DNA of 11,096 nt from JAYFNU01 sp964460755 (GTDB lineage Bacteria > Bacillota > Clostridia > Oscillospirales > Ruminococcaceae), in contig CAYWQL010000035.1 of assembly GCA_964460755.1 (NCBI GenBank), positions 1-11,096 of the forward strand. Reading direction: 5' to 3'. Numbering within the stretch: position 1 is the first letter of the stretch; each line of letters starts with the position of its first letter. This document shows positions 1 to 6,765 of this stretch, one piece after another. The translations under genes and the position numbers were made by a program. The notes under the pieces were generated by a model. The model did not search any database, was not told the DNA's origin, and saw only the letters and a list, made by a program, of their open reading frames with translations.

Positions 1-616
1 CGCGGGCCGCAACCGTCGAAACCGCGACGCCAATAACGCCGAGCTCGGGAAAGGGACCGACGCCGTAGATTAAAAGCCAGTTTCCTATGATGTTAAGCAC
101 ATTCACGATAATTGTAATTATAAGCGCTTCCTTCATCATTGCGTTGCTTCTAAAGAAGGCGCTGTATGACATAATAAGCGCCATAAAAACCGTGCCGCCG
201 CCCGTAATAGCAATATACTCATAGGCGTAATTAAGTATCTCGGGGTCTTTTACGTTCATAATCGCAAAAATACCGCGTCCGAAAAAGATAAAAACCAAGC
301 CGAGAACTATACCGAGAATTATATTCGAAACAAGCGCGACAGCATAGGTTTTTTTAACAAGCTCCTCGCTCTTCGCACCCTTGTATTGGGTGACGAGAAT
401 AACCGTCGCGTTGGATAATACCGTAAGAAGCAGCATAAGCACCCACGAAATCTGGTTCGCGTTTCCGACAGCGGCAACCGCTGTTTGGGAATAATGGCTT
501 ATCATAAGCTGGTCTACGTTGTTTACGAGTATGTTGAAAAGGTCAATAAAAAATATCGACGCCGTCATTCGAATCATTGAGTTTTTTTGATTGTTGAGAA
601 CTTCGTCAACCTGCAT
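1..616 (-). CDS. MATE-family multidrug/cation efflux transporter, N-terminal part (runs off window)
   Basis: The first 205 residues of an integral membrane protein are visible; the C-terminal half lies beyond position 1. The translated segment starts MQVDEVLNNQ and is a run of hydrophobic helices (roughly residues 17-35, 52-76, 92-115, 134-155 and 162-185). These are separated by short polar turns, with the MATE-like stretches NNVDQLMIS (32-40), VAAVGNANQI (47-56) and VTQYKGAK (75-82). MATE proteins are normally about 450 residues with 12 helices and export drugs or metabolites using a Na+ or H+ gradient. The ATG at 616 is preceded by AGGAG with 7 bases between. The gene has its own promoter and lies downstream of the opp terminator, so it is a separate transcription unit. 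The substrate cannot be told from this part. Confidence 0.88.
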   Translation of the reverse strand, partial: MQVDEVLNNQKNSMIRMTASIFFIDLFNILVNNVDQLMISHYSQTAVAAVGNANQISWVLMLLLTVLSNATVILVTQYKGAKSEELVKKTYAVALVSNIILGIVLGLVFIFFGRGIFAIMNVKDPEILNYAYEYIAITGGGTVFMALIMSYSAFFRSNAMMKEALIITIIVNVLNIIGNWLLIYGVGPFPELGVIGVAVSTVAAR

Positions 617-654
617 TTAGTTTCTCCTGTAAAAAAGCGTGTGTGTGAAGCTTG

Positions 655-684
655 ATTATAACTTATTATATAACAAAAATACAA
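655..684 (-). promoter_or_regulatory. Probable sigma-A promoter of the MATE gene
   Basis: On the minus strand a -35-like TTGTAT (679-684) is followed after 18 bases by a perfect TATAAT -10 (655-660). A second TATAAT sits at 665-670, with TTGATT (686-691) 15 bases before it, so two overlapping promoters are possible. Transcription would start near 648, giving a leader of about 30 nt. Both elements lie downstream of the opp terminator, which fits independent expression of the MATE gene. Confidence 0.5.
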
Positions 685-715
685 TAATCAAAATATAAAC
701 AAGCGAAAAAAGACA

Positions 716-747
716 GAACGCCCCTAAGCGTTAACTCAGGGGCGTTC
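716..747 (-). terminator. Bidirectional Rho-independent terminator at the end of the opp operon
   Basis: A perfect 10-bp stem (GAACGCCCCT at 716-725 with AGGGGCGTTC at 738-747) encloses a 12-base loop. On the minus strand it is followed by a T-rich tail (708-713 read as TCTTTTTT); on the plus strand it is followed by CCTTTTTT. It starts 24 bases beyond the oppA stop codon and separates the opp operon from the MATE gene. The loop contains TAAGCGTTA, itself a small palindrome. Confidence 0.9.
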
Positions 748-770
748 CTTTTTTCATAAAAGTCTAAAGG

Positions 771-2414
771 TTATTTCGCCGCGGGCGTAGCCCATACGAA
801 GAAGAAGTAACCGAGCGAGGTGTGACGAAGGTTCGTCACATTGTCGCTGAGCATATACGGGTCAGAGTAGAAGTAAACAGGAGCAAGAATCCAGTCTTCC
901 ATAATAATCTTCTCTGCGTCCATAAGCATGCCTATTCTGGTTTCTTCATCGGGAGCGGTGATAGAATCCTGAATTAATTTGTCGTATTCGGCGCTCGAGA
1001 AACGCGAATAGTTGTTTCCGCCGATTTGGTTGGTCTGCCACATATCAAGGAAGTTCATCGCGTCGGTAAAGTCGGCAACCCAGCCGTGACGGGCAACTTC
1101 AAAGTCGCCGTCTTCACGGGTCTGGAGGAAAACGCCCCAGTCTTGGTTGGTTACGTTAACGGTAATACCAAGCTCGGTCTCCCACATGTTGACGATAGCC
1201 TCAGCAATAGTCTGATGGCGGTCGCTTGTGTTAAAGCTGTAGGTCATAACAGGGAAGCCCTTTCCGTCGGGATATCCCGCTTTTGCAAGAAGCGCGCGCG
1301 CTTCCTCACAGTTGGCTTCATATGTCGACGGGTCAAGGAAATCTCCTACTGTCTCGCGGAAATCGCCGCCCTTACCGTTAGAGAAGCCGTAAGGCACCCA
1401 AGCGGTCGCGGGAACTTCAGCTGTTCCGGTAACGTTTTCTACGATAAAGTTCTGGTCAATAGCAAGAGCCAGCGCGTGACGAACATCAACATTGTCAAGC
1501 GGAGCAACTTCTGTATTGAAAACTACGGCATAAGTTCCAATCTGAGGAGCGATTTGAAGCGTTCCGTCAGCAAGAAGGGCCTGTGTTTCATCAACGGGGA
1601 AGGTATCGCAGAAGTCAAGCTCGCCGCTTCTGAAAGCCGCGTACTTCGCGTTATCGTCGTCCATTAAACGCCATGTAATTGTTTCAGGTCCTGTGAGGTT
1701 CTTATAATCCCAATAGTTTTCGTTTTTAACCATTGTGATATAAGAATCGTGAACCCACTCGCTAATCTTGTATGCGCCGTTGCCAATATAGGTTCCAGCG
1801 TCGGTCGCCCATGCGTCGCCGTTCGCCTCAATAACGTCCTCACGAAGAGGCATGCAGGAAGCAAACGCGCAGATGCTGTCCATATAGGAGCACGGAGCAA
1901 TAAGCTTGATTTCGATTGTCTTTTCGTCGAGAGCCTTAATTCCAAGTGTGGAAACGTCGGCCTCGCCGTTCTGGATTGCGACAGAGTTTTCAACTACGTC
2001 TATCATGTAGCAGTAGGGAGAAGCCGTCGCAGGGTCAACAAGTCTCTGCCAGCCGTATACGAAATCAGCGGCTTTTACGGGCTCACCGTCCGACCACTTC
2101 ATTCCGTCGCGAAGTGTGAAGGTGTAGGTAAGACCGTCTTCGCTTACGTCAACGCTCTTTGCCGCGCCGAAATCATAAGTAACGTCTATTCCGTCGCCTT
2201 CGGGAACGTATCTATACAAGCCCTCAAAGGCATGCATAATATACGTCGCTCCGTCGACCGAGGAGTTTAAGCTCGGGTCGATAGTTTCTGGCTCAGAAGC
2301 GATACACGCGGTAACGCCAAAATCTTCGCCGGATTTGGTTGTTTTGCACGCCGCAAGGCTGAACACCATGCAAAGAACGAGCAACACAGCAAGTGCTTTG
2401 GTGATTTTTCTCAT
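771..2414 (-). CDS. oppA: Oligopeptide/dipeptide ABC transporter substrate-binding lipoprotein (SBP family 5)
   Basis: This is the receptor component of a peptide importer, anchored outside the membrane, which hands peptides to the OppBC channel. The 547-residue protein starts with a basic and hydrophobic signal (MRKITKALAVLL) and a lipobox LAAC at residues 20-23. Cys23 would therefore be lipidated after cleavage by signal peptidase II. The mature part has the layout of SBP_bac_5 proteins: an EPETIDPSLNSS start, a YTFTLRDGMKWSDGEPV segment near residues 97-113, and GNGAYKISEWVHDS followed by NENYWDY in the middle. Length is usual for OppA/DppA. The ATG is preceded by AGGAGG. It is the last gene of the operon, 61 bases after oppF, followed by a strong terminator. 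The peptide length preferred, and even whether the ligand is a peptide, cannot be fixed from sequence; family members also bind nickel chelates, heme or sugars. Confidence 0.94.
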   Translation of the reverse strand: MRKITKALAVLLVLCMVFSLAACKTTKSGEDFGVTACIASEPETIDPSLNSSVDGATYIMHAFEGLYRYVPEGDGIDVTYDFGAAKSVDVSEDGLTYTFTLRDGMKWSDGEPVKAADFVYGWQRLVDPATASPYCYMIDVVENSVAIQNGEADVSTLGIKALDEKTIEIKLIAPCSYMDSICAFASCMPLREDVIEANGDAWATDAGTYIGNGAYKISEWVHDSYITMVKNENYWDYKNLTGPETITWRLMDDDNAKYAAFRSGELDFCDTFPVDETQALLADGTLQIAPQIGTYAVVFNTEVAPLDNVDVRHALALAIDQNFIVENVTGTAEVPATAWVPYGFSNGKGGDFRETVGDFLDPSTYEANCEEARALLAKAGYPDGKGFPVMTYSFNTSDRHQTIAEAIVNMWETELGITVNVTNQDWGVFLQTREDGDFEVARHGWVADFTDAMNFLDMWQTNQIGGNNYSRFSSAEYDKLIQDSITAPDEETRIGMLMDAEKIIMEDWILAPVYFYSDPYMLSDNVTNLRHTSLGYFFFVWATPAAK

Positions 2415-2440
2415 TTTCTTTTTTCCTCCTGAATTTTTTC

Positions 2441-2471
2441 TATTATTAATGCGCCAAAAGCCGCAATAATA
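2441..2471 (-). promoter_or_regulatory. Intercistronic hairpin between oppF and oppA
   Basis: On the minus strand TATTATTGCG (2471-2462) pairs with CGC plus AATAATA (2453-2441, three bulged bases), a 10-bp stem around an 8-base loop. It lies 26 bases before the oppA start and 4 bases after the oppF stop. No T-run follows, so it is not a standard terminator. Such hairpins between transporter ATPase and receptor genes can stabilise or process the receptor message; that role is an inference here. Confidence 0.45.
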
Positions 2472-2475
2472 AACG

Positions 2476-3456
2476 CTATACTATGTGACAAGCCACGAAA
2501 TGGTTGGGCTCTATTTCGCGGAACTCCGGGAGCTCCTGCTTGCACCGTTCGGTCGCATAAGGGCATCTTGTGTGGAAGCGACAGCCCGACGGCGGATTTA
2601 TCGGGCTTGGAATATCGCCCTCCAAAACAAGCCGCTTTCTTTCCCGCGTTTTTATCGGGTCAGGTATGGGAACCGCCGAAATAAGGGTCTTTGTATATGG
2701 ATGAATGGGGTTTCGGTTAATTTCATAGCTTTCGCCGAGCTCAACAAGCTCGCCGAGATACATAACCCCTATGCGGTTGGATATATGCCGAACGACCGAA
2801 AGGTCGTGGGCGATAAAGAGATAGGTTAGCCCCAACTGCTCCTGCATATCCTCGAGCATATTTACTATCTGTGACTGGATAGAAACGTCAAGCGCGGAAA
2901 TCGGCTCGTCGCAGACGATGAACTCGGGCTCGACCGCAAGCGCGCGGGCGATACCGATTCTCTGCTGCTGACCGCCCGAAAACTCGTGGGGGTAACGGTT
3001 CGAATGCTCACTGTTAAGTCCGACCTGAACCAAAAGCTGTTGTATGCGCTCGTTGCGCTCGGCTTTGTTCGGGAAAAGATTGTGGATATCTATCGCCTCG
3101 CCGACAATTTCTCCGACCGTCATACGGGGGTCGAGCGAAGCCGAGGGGTCTTGGAAGATAATCTGCATTTTGCGGCGATAGGAAAGCATATCGACCTTGT
3201 TTTTCTTGTCGGAGCTGTCGAAAATCGCCTTTCCGTCGTATTTGATTACGCCCAACGTCGGCTCGTAAAGACGAAGTATAGTCCGTCCGAGGGTGCTTTT
3301 TCCGCAGCCTGATTCGCCCACCAAGCCAAGGGTTTCACCCTTATTGATATAAAAGCTGACGTTCTCAACCGCCTGAACATAGTCGGTTCTAAAAGCGCTT
3401 CTTTTTATCTTAAAGTATTTTTTCAGGTTCTCTATCTCGATTAATTTCTCGCTCAT
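2476..3456 (-). CDS. oppF: Oligopeptide ABC transporter ATP-binding protein OppF/DppF
   Basis: This is one of the two cytoplasmic ATPases that power the peptide importer; it is 326 residues long. Visible ABC motifs are Walker A GESGCGKST (47-55), Q-loop Gln102 in FQDP, signature FSGGQQQR (159-166), Walker B FIVCDEP (179-185, with Asp183 and the catalytic Glu184) and the H-loop His217. The C-terminal oligopeptide-transporter extension (about 240-326) has HPYTK, INPPSGCRFHTRCP and a late ACH. It carries Cys292, Cys298, Cys305 and Cys324, the spacing known in Opp/Dpp ATPases to hold a [4Fe-4S] cluster. The start codon overlaps the oppD stop as ATGA, with a GGGGG-rich ribosome site inside oppD, so the two ATPases are probably translationally coupled. 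The pair acts as an OppD-OppF heterodimer. All catalytic residues are present. Confidence 0.95.
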   Translation of the reverse strand: MSEKLIEIENLKKYFKIKRSAFRTDYVQAVENVSFYINKGETLGLVGESGCGKSTLGRTILRLYEPTLGVIKYDGKAIFDSSDKKNKVDMLSYRRKMQIIFQDPSASLDPRMTVGEIVGEAIDIHNLFPNKAERNERIQQLLVQVGLNSEHSNRYPHEFSGGQQQRIGIARALAVEPEFIVCDEPISALDVSIQSQIVNMLEDMQEQLGLTYLFIAHDLSVVRHISNRIGVMYLGELVELGESYEINRNPIHPYTKTLISAVPIPDPIKTRERKRLVLEGDIPSPINPPSGCRFHTRCPYATERCKQELPEFREIEPNHFVACHIV

Positions 3457-4445
3457 TTCGCCGCCCCCTTATCTTTTGTGTGAAGCCAGCAGGAGGATAT
3501 GTGCCCGTCGCCGATGGCGGTATAATCAGGCTGTCTGCTAAGACATATCTTCATACAGTGCTCACACCGCGGCGCGAAGGCGCAGCCCTTTGGGGGATTG
3601 AGAAGGTCGACGGGGGTTCCCTCAATGGGTATAAGCCGCTCGTATTCATCGGCGTCGACGCGCGGCATCGAACGAAGAAGTCCCTTCGTATAAGGGTGGG
3701 CGGGACGATAAAAGACGTCCTCGACCGTTCCCTGTTCGACTATCTTGCCCGCATACATAACCGAAACCTTGTCGCATATCTCCGCGACGACGCCAAGGTT
3801 ATGTGTAATAAACACGATAGCCATATGGGTTCGATGTTGGATATCCTTCATAAGCTCAATTATCTGAGCTTGTATCGTTACGTCAAGCGCCGTTGTCGGC
3901 TCGTCTGCAATAAGAAGCTTTGGATTGCATATAAGGCTCATCGCTATCATCACGCGCTGGCGCATACCGCCGGAAAGCTCGTGAGGATACTGCCTCATTC
4001 TTTGTTCAGCGTTATTTATACCGACAAGATTAAGCATCTCAACCGCGCGTTTTTTTGCGTCGGCTTTTTCGGCCTTTTCGTGGCAGAAAAGCGCCTCGGT
4101 AAGCTGGTCGCCTATGGTATAAACGGGATTTAAGCAGGTCATCGGGTTCTGAAAAATCATACTCGCCTTGGTTCCGCGAAACTGTCTCATCTGCTCCGCG
4201 TCATAATCAAGGATGTTCTCGCCGTCAAAAATAACCTCTCCGCCGACAACCCTTCCGGGGCTTTGAAGAAGACCGACGACCGAGTACGCCTCGACGCTCT
4301 TTCCGCTTCCCGACTCGCCGACTATTCCCATAACCTCGCCGTATTTGAGGTCGTAGCTTATGTCGTTGACCGCCTTTACCTCTCCTGCCGGGGTGAAGAA
4401 GGAAACCTTTAGGTTCTTAACTTCAAGTAATGTTTTTTCGCTCAT
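3453..4445 (-). CDS. oppD: Oligopeptide ABC transporter ATP-binding protein OppD/DppD
   Basis: This is the second ATPase of the importer, 330 residues. Walker A is GESGSGKSV (43-51), Q-loop Gln99 in FQNP, signature LSGGMRQR (157-164), Walker B LLIADEP (177-183, Asp181 and Glu182) and H-loop His215 in FITHN. The C-terminal extension contains HPYTKGLL, LLNPPKGCAFAPRC and cysteines 288, 294, 297, 301 and 319. Cys288, Cys294, Cys301 and Cys319 match the family's iron-sulphur ligand spacing; Cys297 is additional. The ATG at 4445 is preceded by AAGGAAGGAG and lies 17 bases after the oppC stop. Its last bases overlap the oppF start. All motifs needed for ATP hydrolysis are intact. Naming it OppD rather than DppD follows gene order and is not proof of substrate. 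Confidence 0.95.
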   Translation of the reverse strand: MSEKTLLEVKNLKVSFFTPAGEVKAVNDISYDLKYGEVMGIVGESGSGKSVEAYSVVGLLQSPGRVVGGEVIFDGENILDYDAEQMRQFRGTKASMIFQNPMTCLNPVYTIGDQLTEALFCHEKAEKADAKKRAVEMLNLVGINNAEQRMRQYPHELSGGMRQRVMIAMSLICNPKLLIADEPTTALDVTIQAQIIELMKDIQHRTHMAIVFITHNLGVVAEICDKVSVMYAGKIVEQGTVEDVFYRPAHPYTKGLLRSMPRVDADEYERLIPIEGTPVDLLNPPKGCAFAPRCEHCMKICLSRQPDYTAIGDGHISSCWLHTKDKGAAK

Positions 4446-4462
4446 AAGGCTTTCTCCTTCCT

Positions 4463-5563
4463 TTACTTTTTAAGCCGCGGGTCTAACGCGTCGCGAAGCC
4501 CGTCGCCGAATAGATTTAACGATAAAATCATAATTGAAAGCACTATCGCGGGGATAACAAGGCGGTACGTATAGGAATAAATTCCGCCAAGTCCGTCCGA
4601 CGCAAGCGAGCCAAGGCTCGCCAGAGGAGCTGAAACGCCAAGACCCAAGAACGAAAGAAAGGACTCAAGGAATATCGCCGACGGTATTTGAAGACAGGTC
4701 GTGACGATAATTTGTCCTATACAGTTGGGAAGAAGATGCTTTCTAATTATCTTCGAATTTGACGCGCCGAGCGCCTTCGCCGCGGTAATATACTCCTGCT
4801 GTTTAAGCATAAGCACCTGTCCGCGAATTATACGCGCCATTCCGACCCAATAGAGGATTGCAAAGGTGATGAATATACTGATAAGTCCCGCGCCGAGCGT
4901 TCCGATTAGATTTGCGAACGCGCCGCCGCCGCTTTTGTTTATCAATGTCTTAAGCGGGTCTTGGATAACGACCTGCAAAAGCAGCACGACAAGAATTTCG
5001 GGAATGGAATAGACTATATCGACTATCCTCATCATTATAATATCGGTCTTTCCCCCGATAAAGCCCGAAACCGAGCCGTAAATTGAGCCGATTATAAGCA
5101 CTATGAACGCCGCGACAACGCCGATTATCATCGACACGCGGGTTCCGTACATAATTCTGACCAAGATATCTCGTCCAAGGTCGTCGGTTCCGAAAAGATG
5201 CGGAAACACCTTTTCTCCCGCTTCCTTGAGCGCTATCTCGTCGCTTGAATATTCGAGCGGATGAAGGTTTTCGGAATGTCTAATCTGCTGCTTATAGGTA
5301 TAAGGCACTAACGCAGGGCCGATAAACGCGAACAGAATATAAAAGATAACGATAAACATCGCGACCATCGCGACCTTGTTTTGTTTAAGTCTTCGCCAAG
5401 CGTCCTGCCAATAGGTCATTCGCGGCTTTAGCTCGACGACGCTCTGCTTCTCCTGTGACGTTGCAAGAACAAAGTCCTCCTTCGACGGCGTCGAAGGCTC
5501 GTTCATAGCCAAAATCGGGTCGACGTCCACCTGAAGGCTCCCTAATACTTTTCCCTTCTTCAT
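4463..5563 (-). CDS. oppC: Oligopeptide ABC transporter permease OppC/DppC
   Basis: This is one half of the transmembrane channel, 366 residues. After a polar cytoplasmic N-terminus (1-65) comes a first helix (about 66-88), then the family-typical HLFGTDDLGRDILVRIMYG (122-140). Four to five further helices follow (about 143-166, 182-202, 225-245, 282-305 and 335-355). The EAA loop that docks on the ATPases is at 257-280 (EYITAAKALGAS, then KHLLPN). The N-terminal extension and first helix fit the OppC_N domain and the rest the BPD_transp_1 domain. The frame is open to 5626 and would allow 21 more residues, but the ATG at 5563 has a strong GGAAGGAGA site 8 bases upstream and begins one base after the oppB stop. 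The extra residues would be read inside oppB in another frame, so the shorter form is chosen. Confidence 0.93.
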   Translation of the reverse strand: MKKGKVLGSLQVDVDPILAMNEPSTPSKEDFVLATSQEKQSVVELKPRMTYWQDAWRRLKQNKVAMVAMFIVIFYILFAFIGPALVPYTYKQQIRHSENLHPLEYSSDEIALKEAGEKVFPHLFGTDDLGRDILVRIMYGTRVSMIIGVVAAFIVLIIGSIYGSVSGFIGGKTDIIMMRIVDIVYSIPEILVVLLLQVVIQDPLKTLINKSGGGAFANLIGTLGAGLISIFITFAILYWVGMARIIRGQVLMLKQQEYITAAKALGASNSKIIRKHLLPNCIGQIIVTTCLQIPSAIFLESFLSFLGLGVSAPLASLGSLASDGLGGIYSYTYRLVIPAIVLSIMILSLNLFGDGLRDALDPRLKK

Positions 5564-5564
5564 A

Positions 5565-6494
5565 TCAGTTCTCCTTCCCAAGCTGTATGCGCGGGTCGAC
5601 GACCTTGTAGAGCACGTCGACGACAAGCATCATCACAACGAGCAACGACGCCAAAAAAATCGTCGTTCCCATAATTATCGGATAATCGCGGTTCAAAATA
5701 CTTTGAATAAAGTATTTGCCGAGCCCCGGGATAGAGAAAACCGATTCGACAACAAAGCTTCCTGTTATGATATACGCCGTAAGCGGTCCCAAATAGGTGA
5801 CGACAGGAATGAGTGAATTGCGAAGAGCGTGCTTGAATATAATCTTCCCCGTCGGCAGCCCCTTCGCCTTCGCCGTTCTGATATAGTCCTGATTGATAAC
5901 GTCGAGCATTGACGAACGGGTAAGTCGTGCTATATAACACATCGGATAAAACCCGAGCGAGAAGCATGGCAAAATATAATTCTTCCACGAGGTCAAGCCT
6001 ATCGTCGGAAGTATGTTGAGTTTAACGCCGAAGATAACCATAAGGAGTGTCGCGACAACAAAGCTCGGCACCGCGACGCCCGCCGTGGCAACGACGCGAA
6101 TTATACTGTCGCCTATCTTCCCGCGATTAAACGCCGCCAGACTTCCAAGCGGTATGCCGACGAGTATCGCCCACGAAAGGGCAAAAACGCCGACCCTAAC
6201 CGATATGGGGAACTTTTCGGTAATAATATCAAGCACGGCGCGATTTTTCTGCATTTTAAGCGACACGCCAAGGTCGCCCTTCAAGAAGTTGCCAATATAT
6301 ATTCTAAGCTGCTCCAGAAGCGGCTTATCAAGTCCGTATTTCTTTTCCATTGCGGCAAGCGCGGCAGCTGTCGGCGCCTTTTCACTTTGGAACGGTCCTC
6401 CCGGAACAAGGTTCATAAGCAGGAACGTTATACACGCGACTAAAAATATCGTGACCACCGATATAAGCAATCGCTTAAAAATATATCTTGTCAT
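5565..6494 (-). CDS. oppB: Oligopeptide ABC transporter permease OppB/DppB
   Basis: First gene of the operon, 309 residues, encoding the other half of the channel. It begins MTRYIFKRLLISVVTIFLVACITFLL in pieces typical of OppB: a basic start, first helix (about 9-30) and the PGGPF turn. The periplasmic part contains KKYGLDKPLLEQ and GDLGVSL (73-79). Helices follow near 100-121, 136-158, 173-190, 229-250 and 277-298, with the EAA loop at 202-230 (QDYIRTAKAKGLP, then KHALRNSLIP). The ending VVDPRIQLGKEN resembles the usual DPR(I/V) C-terminus. ATG at 6494 is preceded by TTGGAGAA at good spacing. Downstream, oppC starts after a single base. Upstream is the unusual leader of about 265 nt described separately. 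Confidence 0.95.
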   Translation of the reverse strand: MTRYIFKRLLISVVTIFLVACITFLLMNLVPGGPFQSEKAPTAAALAAMEKKYGLDKPLLEQLRIYIGNFLKGDLGVSLKMQKNRAVLDIITEKFPISVRVGVFALSWAILVGIPLGSLAAFNRGKIGDSIIRVVATAGVAVPSFVVATLLMVIFGVKLNILPTIGLTSWKNYILPCFSLGFYPMCYIARLTRSSMLDVINQDYIRTAKAKGLPTGKIIFKHALRNSLIPVVTYLGPLTAYIITGSFVVESVFSIPGLGKYFIQSILNRDYPIIMGTTIFLASLLVVMMLVVDVLYKVVDPRIQLGKEN

Positions 6495-6535
6495 ACGTTT
6501 TCTCCAATGCTAATTTTTTCGCATATATAAAGCCA

Positions 6536-6576
6536 TTCGTTCTTCTTTGAAGAACGAACAAAGGGATATCCCTTTG
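6536..6576 (-). repeat. Two abutting perfect inverted repeats in the opp leader
   Basis: The first, at 6559-6576, is the 18-base perfect palindrome CAAAGGGATATCCCTTTG. The second, at 6536-6558, has a perfect 10-bp stem (TTCGTTCTTC with GAAGAACGAA) and a 3-base loop. They touch without a spacer. On the minus strand no T-run follows, so neither is a standard terminator for opp. On the plus strand GCGCTTTTTTAC follows the palindrome, but no plus-strand gene is nearby. CTTTG and CAAAG copies in the two elements also allow an alternative hairpin bridging them. They end about 40 bases before the oppB start. Confidence 0.85.
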
Positions 6577-6590
6577 CGCTTTTTTACATT

Positions 6591-6692
6591 AAAATGGCGA
6601 CACTGTCTGGCGGTAAATCAATCCGCACAGCCCGTGTCGCTATACTCCATTGTATATACGCCATTTTTTTAAATTTAATATCCCACTGTGCC
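6591..6692 (-). promoter_or_regulatory. Candidate structured RNA element in the opp leader (or copy of a dispersed repeat)
   Basis: Several complementary segments nest here. An outer pair AAAATGGCG (6591-6599) / CGCCATTTT (6659-6667) spans 9 bp. GCGACAC (6597-6603) / GTGTCGC (6634-6640) gives 7 bp and shares three bases with the outer pair, so part of it is mutually exclusive. TATAC (6641-6645) / GTATA (6652-6656) makes a small hairpin. GCGG/CCGC with CTG/CAG forms an inner hairpin within 6605-6630. Together these make a three-way junction. CTGTGC (6686-6691) and GCACAG (6625-6630) can also pair at long range. I do not recognise T-box, S-box, purine, TPP, lysine, glycine, FMN, cobalamin or cyclic-di-GMP consensus sequences in it. 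Position in the opp 5' leader suggests cis-regulation; a mobile repeat is the main alternative. Confidence 0.5.
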
Positions 6693-6765
6693 ATAAATAT
6701 ATGGTTTGAAAATTGAATAGAAATATAAATAAATTTGTACTTATTTATAAATATTTCATTTTAAT

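Noticed and set aside
1749..2270. Plus-strand open frame of 173 codons opposite oppA
   Set aside because: It lies wholly antisense to a clear family-5 binding protein, has no ribosome site and no recognisable domain. Long antisense frames are expected from this codon usage; the same applies to the plus-strand frames at 1026-1667, 2485-3312, 3480-4133, 6013-6513, 7446-8244, 8304-9209, 9631-10299 and 10529-11043.
5564..5626. Upstream start giving OppC 21 extra residues
   Set aside because: The extension overlaps oppB and has no ribosome site, while the ATG at 5563 has a strong one at correct spacing.
5560..5988. Minus-strand frame of 142 codons overlapping oppB
   Set aside because: It is a shifted reading of oppB, which has intact permease motifs in its own frame; composition is Cys/Arg rich as in out-of-frame translations.
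6535..6590. Palindrome plus TTTTTT as a plus-strand terminator
   Set aside because: There is no plus-strand gene upstream that it could serve, so a terminator function is unsupported.
6584..6716. Short genes of 36 (minus) and 40 (plus) codons in the opp leader
   Set aside because: There is no ribosome binding site for either and they fall in a palindromic block; kept only as an observation.
6495..6760. T-box or another common riboswitch in the opp leader
   Set aside because: I searched by eye for the T-box core, S-box, purine, TPP, FMN, lysine, glycine, cobalamin, cyclic-di-GMP and ZTP motifs and found none; a covariance-model scan was not possible.
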